64,000 nucleotides of DNA from the NCBI GenBank assembly GCA_030062745.1, contig CP099848.1, forward strand, positions 18,091,081-18,155,080, given 5' to 3'. A program made the translations under genes and the position numbers. This document shows positions 12,191-24,100 of this stretch, in pieces (the stretch's first letter is position 1; each line of letters begins with the position of its first letter). The notes below the pieces were generated by a model that saw only the letters and a list, made by a program, of their open reading frames with translations, was not told the DNA's origin and made no database searches. Origin of the DNA: Capitulum mitella. Its lineage: Eukaryota > Arthropoda > Thecostraca > Pollicipedomorpha > Pollicipedidae.

Positions 12191-15100
12191 GTTGTTAGCT
12201 ATTTTATGATAGTGCCCTTTCTTCTCAAACCAGTCCATACATTCCAACTGAGTATTTCTCCGAAGACATGCTAACAGTTTAGCCTTAATGCTGGGAGTAA
12301 TGGTGTGCACCACTGGCGTACTCTTTTAGAAATTCCTGCAGGAATGATGCCGCAAACAAGCAAAAGAGAAAGGAAGAGAGGTAAGAACGAAATGACAGGG
12401 ACCATTTAATACAATAAATAGCGAATAGAAAAAGGTTCATGAATGCAATGTCAAATGGCCAAGCGCAAAAAATAGGATGGAGCACTCTTCTCGGCCCCAA
12501 TTGTCTGAAACATAGGATATTTCACTCCCTGGCAGTCGTCTGCACCCATGCAAGTGTCCGCATAAAACTGCAGCCTGCAACTGTGCAAGCTCTAAGGCAA
12601 TCGAAAATCTCACCATACTCATTGGGAAACTCAAGTCAGAGAATGCTGCTGCTTTGTGCACGAATTCTTCCTACTCCCGGCATTCCAGTGTCCAGTCAAT
12701 TTAACTGCAAGACTAGCTCTTCCAACGCAAATCTGGCTGCGGCGAAAGTATTTACGTCACGGTGAAATGGATCTATTCTCAACTCAGCCAGTTCAGTATG
12801 TCATCGTTTTCTCAACTTGGACAGACCTCTTGGCGCTCTCCACATAGATTGCAAATCCCCGACTTTTCCGTCTCGGTATGTTAAAACGGCAACTCTCACC
12901 CTTGATTACCCCTCCCCACAGCCTACTCTCTTAGAAAATCTTGCGTGAGTCGCTGTGACTTTAACACGGGAACGCATCGAGCGGTTAAGATCATGGAAGA
13001 TGGCCGCGGCCCGGCGTACTCGCTTGCCTTCCGGGTCCAGGCGCGGTCCGGTGATAGCCCGCGGACGTGCAGTCCAATCGTGCGCGGCATCAGCGGTCGC
13101 CGGCCGTATGACAAAGCGCCGGCTTTTAGCGTGGCTGGCCGCTCGGTGTGCAGGCAGCCCTCGGGGCCGGAGGAGAGAGCTCGGGACCCCGACCGAGAAA
13201 GCGCCGAGGGCCGCCGTGCCCGTCGCCTCGGCGAATCGGTCGACGATCGACAAGAAATGCCGCGGAGCTTGCTGGCGAGCGCGTCGCGGGATGCGGGGGC
13301 ACGTGAGTCATTGATTTCACCCATAGATGAAGGGAAGCGGTGAACGCCAACGGGCAGAACCTGTTTTTATCCCCAGGACCGGCAGGAGGTATTTCGACAC
13401 TTGACGGTCTGAAAAAGCCAGTCTCTTGTAGTCGGAGCCCAGATGCCTGACATAGCAGGAAATGGACGAACACAAATACCGGACGAGCTGAGAGATGGAA
13501 AGCCTGGCAGGGACGTTCCTTTCAGTCACATCGCGCTTAAAGACTGCCAGTACTGGCCTGGAAACAGACCGAAATACACGTGGTCAAATAAGGGAAATTT
13601 TCAACGGATTATGTGTAGTGTGGGTGTCGTTTGGCGCGGACTGTAATATGGCCTAAGCAATAAAGAATTTTCTCACGAAAAATTTGGTACTAAATTTGCC
13701 CCGCTTCTCGCAGCAGGTCATAGGAAATCTTTGAAATCCACGCAAGCAACCACGCACTCAGAAGTCTAGATTGCCGCCGCATGTAGGACTGCGTTCATTC
13801 GCTTGCTGCACTCGCTCCCTCATTCTGTCCAGACTAAATAAAAAAAGCGATAAAATATGCCTACTCGGTACCACTTATGAGACATCTCGTGAGGTATAAA
13901 CCTCAGATATAAACTGTTGCAGGTCTGTTTAAAATCGGAATGATATGCTGACCTATCGTTTCATGTGTTTACTTTCCGTTCACGCATTTTGCATTACAAA
14001 CGAACATTTATTGATTTATGTGAGCATTTTTCACCCGAGAAATTGTAAGTTTAAACATCACGCGCACCCATGACGTTGTTCGCTGCCTTTACTGGGCGGT
14101 TTAAAAACGACGTAGAAGGAAACATATGAGAGCAAAAACCTCACTCCTGGAGAAGTTATGCATATACAATAACAAGGAACGAAGACAGCAAACGACAGAG
14201 ACAACAACGAGACAACGAAGCACATGGTGCATAGTGTGGTACCATATTCGCAATGAAGTTTGAGAGGGAGGACTGTTCCCCTCCATTAAAATGTTGGGGT
14301 ACGTGTCGTCCCATTGCTCAGTTCTCGGCGGACGAGGCACTCATGTACCGGATGACTTGCGTTCAGTTTCTGTATTTGCCTAGTACGTGTGCTGCATACC
14401 GTCCGTAAATACAGTTAACAGACTGATGGACGGCCCGTAGCATCCAACCAGACTTAACATGGCGAAGCAATACAGAGGTACAACGATTCAACAGTCACTA
14501 ACGACAAAAGCTATATTTCCATCTAAAAGGATGCACTGTTGTCCAATGCTGTCACTCGCAGGCTAATGTTCGAATTCAAAAATGCGATATTACAGAATCA
14601 CTTACCTGTCCGTATCACGTGGCAAGGCATAGGAGTGACTATGTGCATTGCAACAGGCAACTTCCCTTCTACTCGTACTACTCACTTTCCCCTTCAAACA
14701 ATTACCACTGCGTCGATCCTGACAGCAGTTATGGACATTTCCGCGTCAAGCCCGTCACATGCAGCACGAAATGACTATTTCCTGCTGCAACCAGCCCAAC
14801 CCTCCGCTCAGCTGTGGTCCGTCCGTCACGGGAACTGTGGCGACTCCGTCACGACCGCTGGTCGCGCGCGCAGGTGGCTGCCGGCTGCTCACTATCACCG
14901 GCGCATGACTCGCCCTCCTCCGGCCACGTAACCTGGAAGGTCGTTCGAGGGCCGGCACGTGGCGAGCATTCACTCGGGGCCGGCTGCGTACGTGACCGGG
15001 ACTTTCAGCCAAGGAGCGTCGTGGGAATCCGGTGTTCGCTGCGATAATGAGTTTACGGCCCGCTTGCGTAACCGGTATCGGAGCGGTGACTCAAGGGTGG

Positions 15101-15555
15101 GCGAGATGCGATTCCGCGGAAACAGCCTAAGGGATTTCCTCTCTCCCTCTCTCTCCCCTCTCTCTCCCTGCCTCTCTCCTGGATCTAGTTACTTCATTTT
15201 CTTATTACATTATGCTGGGACTCTGCGGTTATCGGAAACATGGTGGCTGATCGCCTCGAAACAGATGGCAATTGCTACGGCTTTTCTTCACATAATAATC
15301 ACTGATAATCGTGACCCGCAGCTTTCTTGAAAAAAATATTCCGTAACAAAGCGCAACTTCAGTTTTAAAGCTGCGTGGTACAGGTTAAAAGAGTGAAATT
15401 TGACCGTCATCGTACACGAGTGGTCTAATACACCGGGCCGTAACCGCGACGCAGTTCATATGGGTCACCAATGTGAGTTCATGTTCGATATCCGAGCAAA
15501 ACGTTTTTGTTGGATTCGGGAGCGAGGTTAACCATTCGCCCAAGAAACACAAATC

Positions 15556-15700
15556 TTAAATTAAAAAAAAAAAAAAAAAAAAACTGTTTTTGTTTTATAA
15601 AAAAGAAAAAAAAAAAAAAAAAAAATTAAAAAAGGAAGGGGAAGAAGAAAAAAAAAAAAAAAGGGAAAGAAAAAAAAAAGGGGGGGAGGGAAAAAAAAAT
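15556..15700. repeat. A-rich low-complexity tract
   Basis: Runs of A broken by G, including a 23-base A run near 15560 and AAAGGGGG steps. Likely a decayed poly(A)/purine microsatellite. Confidence 0.9.
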
Positions 15701-16724
15701 AAGTTTATTGGCAGACAACAGTCCACATTTGAAGGCAGCCCCAATGGCGATCCTTTGACCCCAGAGAAATAGGAAGGTATAAATTTCCGGTCTCGTCTAC
15801 AGCGTACGTTGTCTTGTATGCCTTCATGGGATCAGCCAGTTTGGATTTAACATTGTATTCTTGGTATCACATAATATCAGCAGTATCTTGATCACGGACA
15901 ACATTTTTTGGGTGTAATCGTCGAATTTCAAAGCGACATGCAAGACTCTGTACACAATATGTAAACGCGGTATCCAGGTCGAGAGTTAGCCACAGATCTC
16001 TGTCTCTCTCTCTTTATATACATTTATATATACCCATGCCTCCCCCTCTCTCTCTTTTCTTTTGCTCCCCTTCCTTGCTCAGAAAGGATACAAATCTTGA
16101 AATTTCATGGGAAACTCCACGGAAAAGCTGCGCTGCGGAAAGACTGGTTTCCTTGCAGTAACGGCACCGACTATTTGCAGGGCATCTCGGCAGCGCGGCG
16201 TATTCCCGTGGGCCGCTGCGGGCCGGGTCCGGAGCCGGTCCGGGCCTGTCTCGTGTCGGCGAGCGGCGGGCCCGGCTCCGGAAGCCGCGCGCTGCCCCAG
16301 GTCAGTCCGACGTGAGGCAACCGGGTCCGGCGTCCGGCCGGCCGGCCGACCGATGAGCCAACGCGGGCCCGCATCTAACCGGAAAACGGGCGCGCCTTTC
16401 GACGCGGGCGCGGCGGCTCCACTTTCACCGGGCCGGCCGGCCGCCGACGGCCGCGCAGCCTTGCACTTGAGCCGGCGAGCGGCGACCGCCGGCGTCGGCG
16501 GTCAGTCGCCGGCTGGAGCCGCCGCCGCCGCCGACGGTCTCCGGAGAAGGTGCTGCTGACGACAGGTGGGCGGATCAGCGGCTGTCCAGGCCAGGTGTGG
16601 CGCCGGAGGCAGGCTGACGGCCAGGTGTGTCTGGCGGCTGGTGCCGTGAGCAGGTGTTGGTGTTCAGCCTGGGGAGGTGAGGGCACGCGCGCGAGCGACG
16701 GAAAGCTAGTCTATGTCGAGTGGA

Positions 16725-17170
16725 ACACTTAACGGAACTGTTTTTAGGATCTGGTCCAGTCCGATCCCTGGAGCCTGGGATGCAATGCATCCGACATCCG
16801 CCTTTTCCAAAATTCCTGAAGCCGTTCCGGTTCAGTCCGTGAAAGCAAAAAATATTGTTACAAAAGTCTTCGTCAGTCTTCATTCTAGTTTTTCCTTCCG
16901 TTATCACAAGCAGACAAATGTGGCTCATCTAATCATGTTTCATGAACCCCTATGAGCAAATTCAATAGTCTCCTAACTGTCTGTAAAAGCTTGTTCAGTT
17001 AGCGCCACTTTAAAATTAGTTTTCTCCAGTCTATCCAAGTTGTATGGCCTGGCAAATTGTAAAATCCGATCTTGTCCTAATCCCTATCTTGCTTGAATTT
17101 TCTGGTCCGGTTCAATCCACCTTGCGGATCAGTTCGCAATCCGCCGATTTATCCAATCCGTGAATTTCAC
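16725..17170. mobile_element. Short interspersed element, copy 2
   Basis: Collinear with 6378-6833 along its length, including ccgccttttccaaaattcctg-type and gcaatccgccgatttatcc-type segments. It ends caatccgtgaatttcac. Non-coding. Confidence 0.6.
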
Positions 17171-18195
17171 AAAGATCGTTCGTCTTTTGAGAGAACTATA
17201 GCTCTAGGCAGTTCATCAGTGAAGAGTACAAGACCATAAGTCAACCAAAGTTCTGCTAAATCAGTCTTATAGTAACTTGAATTATGACTTTCCTTGTCGT
17301 CTAATAAGACTCAGTCTACATGACTACCGTTTTAGTTATTTTCTGGAAAACCCTTCCGAGGTAGATTAGTGCTAAGTAAGTCCAGTTTAAAATTGGTTTA
17401 CGTACCTTTGGGCAGACGCCTTTTCTCGAGTAACGGGTATTCACGAGCCTAGAGTTCTCTGAACTTCCCTGTATCCAGGTAGTCAGAGAAGACACTGGTT
17501 GTCCTTTTGGTCGGCGGCTGACCGGCTGTCGGTCAGGAACTTCAGTCTCGGCAGTAAGCAGTTATCAGAACATAGCTTTGCCTTCATGTGAACTTGCAGA
17601 AGTGCGAACTGGCAGAACTGACTGCAGTGTTGCTGCCCACCGGGAGTAAGATGGCCGGATGCTTGACGGGAAAAAGCCACGCGCTCCAACATTCCCGCCA
17701 GATTTGCAGTACTGTAATGGAAGGACATCCCTTGCAAGCACAACAAGAAGCTAGCGTTTCACAGCGCTTCATTCGCAACCTGTCGACAAGCGACCTGAAA
17801 GATCTCCCCAGCCCACCTTTCGTTTAACGTTTTAGACCAAGTCACAGGACGGTTTTCTCCTCTGGCGCACTTGCGTACATAAGACGGCACACTGAAGACA
17901 CATCGAGCCGTACAACTGAAATGCTAATATTACCTGTCATTTCGTAGACTTTTGCTTCATTCTCTTTGTTTCGAGCTGACAGAGTGCGAGTTTGTAATTT
18001 TCCAAAGCTTACTTGCGTCCCTTCGCAAGTGAAGCGCATGCTGCGGCCTCCAGTGCTGGGCCCCGGTGACCAGCCTTCCCAGGCAGCTGCCGACTGTTTG
18101 TTTGGCTCGGTCTGGACTCGTGACGCGGAGGTGGAGTGTGACCCACACATTGTTCCTCGCAGGCGACCGGCGGCGGAACCGATCAAGACGAAGTG

Positions 18196-21100
18196 ATGGA
18201 CCACGCCGGGGTGGCGTTATTACTGCTGCTAGGTGAGCGCGCGGTCAGCCAGGCGAGCATAGACTGTCGGCTGTGGGCGCAGCGTGCCCCAGCCAGGGGC
18301 TTTCTAGTGCCGACAGTGGCCACCTCCCAGGTGGGTCTTTATGCCCGGCGAGCCGCTTCGCACCGGTGGAGATGTTTTCGACTGCGGTGGAAGGTAAGAT
18401 GGTGGCAGTATTTTGAGGAGTTCTACAGTATGTTTCCTGCAGTGGTGGTAACGCTTCGCTGCAAATGAGACCCTGAAGTGACACGATTGATTCTGCGTGC
18501 AGGAGCCACCAAAGGGTTACGGGCGACGAGAAACATGGCCAGCGGAGGTCCAGAGATGTCAACGGACTTCTCCCCTAGTAATCTTTGTTTAACTTTCCTC
18601 GGGTTCGGCGCCAGGCGTTTGGCGTTTTTCTCGAGACGTTCTGTCACAACTTAGCTCCGTTACGAAAACCCGAGCTACTCCGCTGCAGTTACGGAGGGCA
18701 GCGTCATCCGCATTGCCGAATAAGCCCGTTGTGGGGCACTTGACAGATATTCCGAGGAGGAGTTTTGCTGTTCCGTAGATGCGGTCAAGCCCCAGTACGT
18801 GCAGCCATCTCCGACTGACTCGCGTGCTCTCACGATCTCAGTAACAGCGTCTGACCGTCAGATGCTCTGCACCCTATGTGGGTTCTTCGGTGGAGAAGGC
18901 CTCTCTCGGTACGCGTCCGGGAGTGTCGGGGACGCGGCTGCAACTGTGTCGCGTGCCGCTGACTCTGAGGCGCTGCCGTCCGTCCCCAGCGTGCGTTCCC
19001 GGCTGCCGTCCGTGGATGCCGGCGCCCAACAGCCAGTCCCTGCACTTGGGCGACCTGACCGAAGAGCAGAACCAACTGGTGCAGAGACTCTGGGCGCACA
19101 TCTTCTTCTCGGTGCCGGAGACCGAGGTCAATTACCTCCTGCAGGCCGCCAAGACCTCCTCCACAAAGATGCCTGTTGACGGCAGGAACGTCACCCAGGT
19201 CAGGATTAGGAGCTTCTCTCATTTCCAACCAAACAATTTGATTACATCGGTGTAGGTTTCTGTTGCTTTGTGGTTGCTTTGCTTCCCCTCCCCTCAATTT
19301 CCATCGATTACTTCCAGAATTTTGTAGTGGATTTAACATGGGACCATGTCAGGTGAGCACCCGAAAAAATATTGAGTCCCCAAGACTATGCATAAGCGGG
19401 TACCATAATTCATTAAATGCTCTACCGACACTTTACAACATACAAATGAGTGCATGCTCTCTGTTTTCTACTTCGCTGAAAAAAACGCCGTAAGACTTAA
19501 CCATACTACCGATTATCGAGTATCATTGGGTTTATTGAATATGTATAATGACAGCATGTTATTTAGTTATGAAACGTTAAAAACCACTAATTTCCTGGGT
19601 TCGTACGCCTTTCTGCTTTTTAAGCTGAACAGCTGTATGTGTCACAAACTGTCCAGGAATGACGCATCACTTACAAAATTATTCACATTCACATTGACTG
19701 GATTGTCGCTTCGCATACATCGTCGCAGTGTGGGCGCAAGTCCGTTTTATCGCCAGGTGTGGGAGGCTGGTGTACCTGTGGAGGAAGCCGACAATGACAT
19801 GGTGCGTGGTATGCCGGTGGACCACGTGCCCGAGGATGACCTGCTGTGGAGCGTCTACAGTAAAGAGATAGAGCGCTACGCAGAGGTAACCACAGCACCA
19901 CTGGAGAAGCCGAACACCGGAGGCGTGCTGACCACTGTTAATTTGTGCACCTGTCGTTCATATTTTGCCTTTCGCCAGAGTTCACCAAACATGTCAGCGC
20001 GATATCATGACGCATATCAATATCGTGTTTCGTTTGAGCGATGTTGGCGGAGTTCTCGTTCAGAGCCGCCTCCTCAGAAAACTTCGAATCAAAGATCCTT
20101 TCGCACTGGCACGCCGTATGCACAGCAAAAAGCAAATGGCGCGCAACTGCGTCCTAAACGAGAACCTTTTCAGCCACGATTCGACCTAGCATGTGCAAGT
20201 CTGTGGTGCTTGGCTGAGCTGTACTCTGAATTTATCCCCTCTGTGTCTGCTGTTGACTAGGTAGATCGGGAGGTTGCCAGAGGAGACCGGTATCCACGCG
20301 TCAACCAGCATCACCTGGAGCTGATGCTGGAGAACGTTTTCCAGAACGTGCGGTCTGACGAGACTGACTCAGGTGAGGTGGAGTCACGTGTGGCGCCTGT
20401 GGCTGTATCACTCTGGCGAAGGGCGGAGGATCACGCTTCAGACAAATCAGCAACTTAGGAATCAATACGTGTCGGTGGCTCTGGAAAGTCGGTTCTGTGG
20501 ATGTTTAATGGCCGTGTGTAAAACGTCATGCATATTACAATGTACTGACGACATTTTGATGGCATTCGTTTAATTACAAGTTTTTGCTGCATGGCGTCCA
20601 ACTGCATGGTGTTCGAAGGGTCAGCTGTAAACATTTTACGTCTCTAGTGAATGGTTTTGAGCTGCAATAAAAACAGTTGAAAACGCATCACGCGAACCAG
20701 TTTTGACAACCTTTTTTCTCAGCGCTAAAGAGTTCCGTCCGGATGTACATCACCCGCAAGTTCTACGCCTACAACCTGCTGTCGCTGAACCACGTGTTCC
20801 AGTTCAAGCCGGCCGACCTCAGGTCATTACAGGAGGCCTTTTCGCCTGACCAACAGGATCTGGAGTCCGCCGTGAGTGGAGGGCTGGCCACACACGGCCT
20901 ATGAGTGGTGGGCGCAGTGTTATCAATGCTAAGTAATAAGCTTGTGGCCTGTTCTTTCAGGCTGAGTTGAGAAGCTTAATAAAAACAGTCTTAAATAGTA
21001 GGTTAACCCTATTCCCGGCAGGGGGGCGGAATCCGCCCCCCCTCGGGTTTTTTGCTTGCCAATTCCAGGCTTTTTGACGCAGCTTCACGAAACTTGGTGA

Positions 21101-24100
21101 CTTTTCCTAGCTATTCCTTCTACGCGCCGTGACAAAATTTCGAAATTCTATTTTGCTCAGGGGCGGAGCCAGGCAACGTTTTTGGGAGGCACCTCAGGTC
21201 ATTTTTGGCCATGTTCAGGGTAAAAGGAAAATGTCTGCCAAAAACAGAGTTTTTAAGATAGAACTTAAAACTTTATATGAATATATAGCTAAATAGCTGG
21301 GTAATGTGCATATGTAATTTTGTTTATCTGAGGTCACAAAACAAGGTCAGGTCAAGGTCAAAAGTCAAAATTTGTTTTTTTGCAATCATTTCGGCGCCGT
21401 TTTTTCAAATGCCAAACCCGGAATATATATGACGTAGAAAGATGCCCTCTACTTGTGTACCAAGTTTCAGCTTGATACCAGGTCAGGTCACGGAGCTATG
21501 ACCTAAAATGTCAGTGCACGTACCATATATCGCAAAAGCCAAAAAATGAATTTTTTTGGAATAGAGTGAATTTAATCGATTAAAAACGTTTACAGATAAT
21601 ATTGAATGCACACGACATCATTCCAGGTGACCCCAAGGTCACTGGAGGTCATTTAAGGTCAAAGGTCACAAGTTGATCTGAGAAACGTGTGACCATGACA
21701 GTTCCCCCTTTTTTATGTCCCTGGCACCGCCTATGCTAACATTATACAAACATTGTAATGCGATTTGTACTTCTTTAGCATAACATGACTAGCAGAAGCT
21801 AAAAAAGTGTTTTGGCCTCTTTTGTTCATTCCGTTCTTGGAAAACTAATCCCCCTATTTTTGAAACCCTGTGAACGCCCATGAATTTTCTAAAAATTTCA
21901 AATTTGCATACCCATGGTAAAAGCCCTATCCATAATCTCTCGATTGATGCCAGTTTCATCGAAATCGGTCCATAAACAACGGAGTTATAAGAAGTCAAAA
22001 AGTACCCCCCATTTTAACATTTTTGCCCCCCTGTATCCACAAATTTCAAAATTTTGAAAATTTCTTTTTATCAAAATGTAGTTCACGTCACGGCAAATCG
22101 ATTTCCGTTTGTTGCAATGAAATCGGATAAGTAGTTCTCGAGATCTCAGGGGGGGGCCGAATCCGCCCCCCCCCTGCCGGGAATCGGCCATACCGTCTAG
22201 CCCTCCGGGAATAGGGTTAAGAGAAAAAGCAATTCCGTTTTTTTTTTAAATGGCGTTTTTTCCGAAACCTATAATGGCTGATTGTTAATGATCTGTTGCG
22301 TGATTTCTGCTCAACGTTACCCTCTCTAGCTGTTAATCGATAAATTGCTTTGCTAAAAACCACATTCAAGATACTGGCTAGAGCACAGACTATTCCGGAA
22401 CATTTGTTATACATATTGGATGCTGGAGTTAACTGCATTAAAATATTTAAGCAACGACTTGCAGATCTGCTGATATTGCCTTGTTCAGCCAGTTAGAAAA
22501 GACCTGGTCGTCATTCCTTTGGTCAACTCATGTAATGCAAGGTATTTCCAGACGGCCGAAAGGGGTGAGCCGCATGATAATTTCCAAACAGCGTAATTAG
22601 GGAATGGACTGCGGTACCATTTCATTTCATTTCGCATCAAAGGTGGCATTTAATTTCACAGAGCACGGTGCAGCAGCATCCCTTCTAACTACTAGTAGCT
22701 CAGTCAGTCGCATGTGTTAAGCATATAAATGTGAACAATTACAACAATGCCCAGCTCTCAAAAATGGTTTGATGCCCGTTTTTGTCGTCGCTCTCATTCA
22801 CGGTGCCATCTGCAGGTGCACGTGGAGCAGAAGCCGGAACCGATGGGGGTAAACGTGGTGGGCATCCTTCCGGGACGCCGCTGGGGCACCGACGCCGACC
22901 GGCTTCTGATCGTGGGAGCGCACTACGACACGGTCCCCAACAGTCCAGGTAAAGGAGCACTACGACACGGCACCCAGCAGTCCAGGTGCCGGAGCACTAC
23001 GACACGGCACTCAGCAGGCCAGGTACCGGGGCATTACGACACGGTCCCCAACAGTCCAGGTAACGGAGCACTACGACACGGTGCCCAGCAGTCCAGATAC
23101 CGGGGCACTATAACAGCACCCAGCAGGCCAGGTACCAGGGCACTACGACACGATGCCTAACAGTCCAGGTAACAGAGCGCTACGACGCAGTGCCCAGCAG
23201 CCCAGGTACCGGGGCACTACGACACGATGCCCAACAGTCCAGGTATCTACTACGAACTACGACGCCGCGTCCAGCAGTCCAGATATCAGGATGCAACGGC
23301 ACTGTGTCCAACAGGTACCACGACAGTGTGGCAGTTTACTGGCTACGACAGCAGAGGGGTGACGAGAGTCGAATTTCCTAACTTTTGTGAAACTTATGTG
23401 ACAGATATGCTCTGTCTGAAAAAAAACGCAAGGATTCCGGCACTGGGCAAAAATTAATGAAAGTTAATGCAGTCTTGAAGACTGCACTATCTTTCCCTAA
23501 TTTTTGCCCAGTGCCGGAACCCTTGCACAACCGTCGAGAAATCCGATGCTAAACCATTCCGACTCTGTGCACAACAGTTCAGGTATTGAGCTGTTACACG
23601 GCCGTACTTACTGTCCCTGAACCGTGAGATTACAACGACCTGCTGATCCAGGTATTTGGACATTATGACGAAGATCCAACTGTTCCGCAACTGGGACATT
23701 GCATCATCTGGTCCGGCGGTCTAAGACTGGTGAAGTGTTGCCGCTATTTGCGAATGCTATGGTGACATAGCGTCGCAGACTCTCACGCCATCTCTTGCGA
23801 GACATGACAAAGCCATGAGGCCGGCGGATTCAAGCTCAAACATCGCAACTCGAAGCTGATGTCACGTTAAGACCATAATCAAGTCGAGATGAAGATCACC
23901 AGTTGGGTCCGCCCCTGAGACGCTAGACCCGTCCCTACGATTACCCTCGCTGGATCTGGCCGTGCCGGTCCTCTTATGGGTCCGTCCCTGAGACGTTAGA
24001 CCCGTCCCTACGACTACCCTCGCTGGATCTGGCCGTGCCGGTCCTCTTACGGGTCCGCCCCTGAGACGTTGGACCGGTCCCTACGATTACCCTCGCTGGA

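Larger units (their letters stand above)
12200..18190. other. Gene-poor stretch with GC-rich islands
   Basis: No recognisable protein family. GC- and CpG-rich islands lie at about 12945-13315, 14740-15130 and 16170-16700. They produce long overlapping frames on both strands, which is a composition effect. They could be CpG islands, distant promoters or untranslated first exons. A CT-rich tract lies near 15140-15180. Confidence 0.5.

Noticed and set aside
12906-13343. Arg-rich frames on both strands
   Set aside because: CpG-rich composition opens every frame; no family similarity.
19454-20260. 268-codon forward frame
   Set aside because: It contains M28 exon 3 in frame but reads through flanking introns; the outer parts show no domain. 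At most it marks possible intron retention.
22913-23310. CRISPR-like array
   Set aside because: Repeats are contiguous without unique spacers and derive from the adjacent exon; the DNA is eukaryotic.
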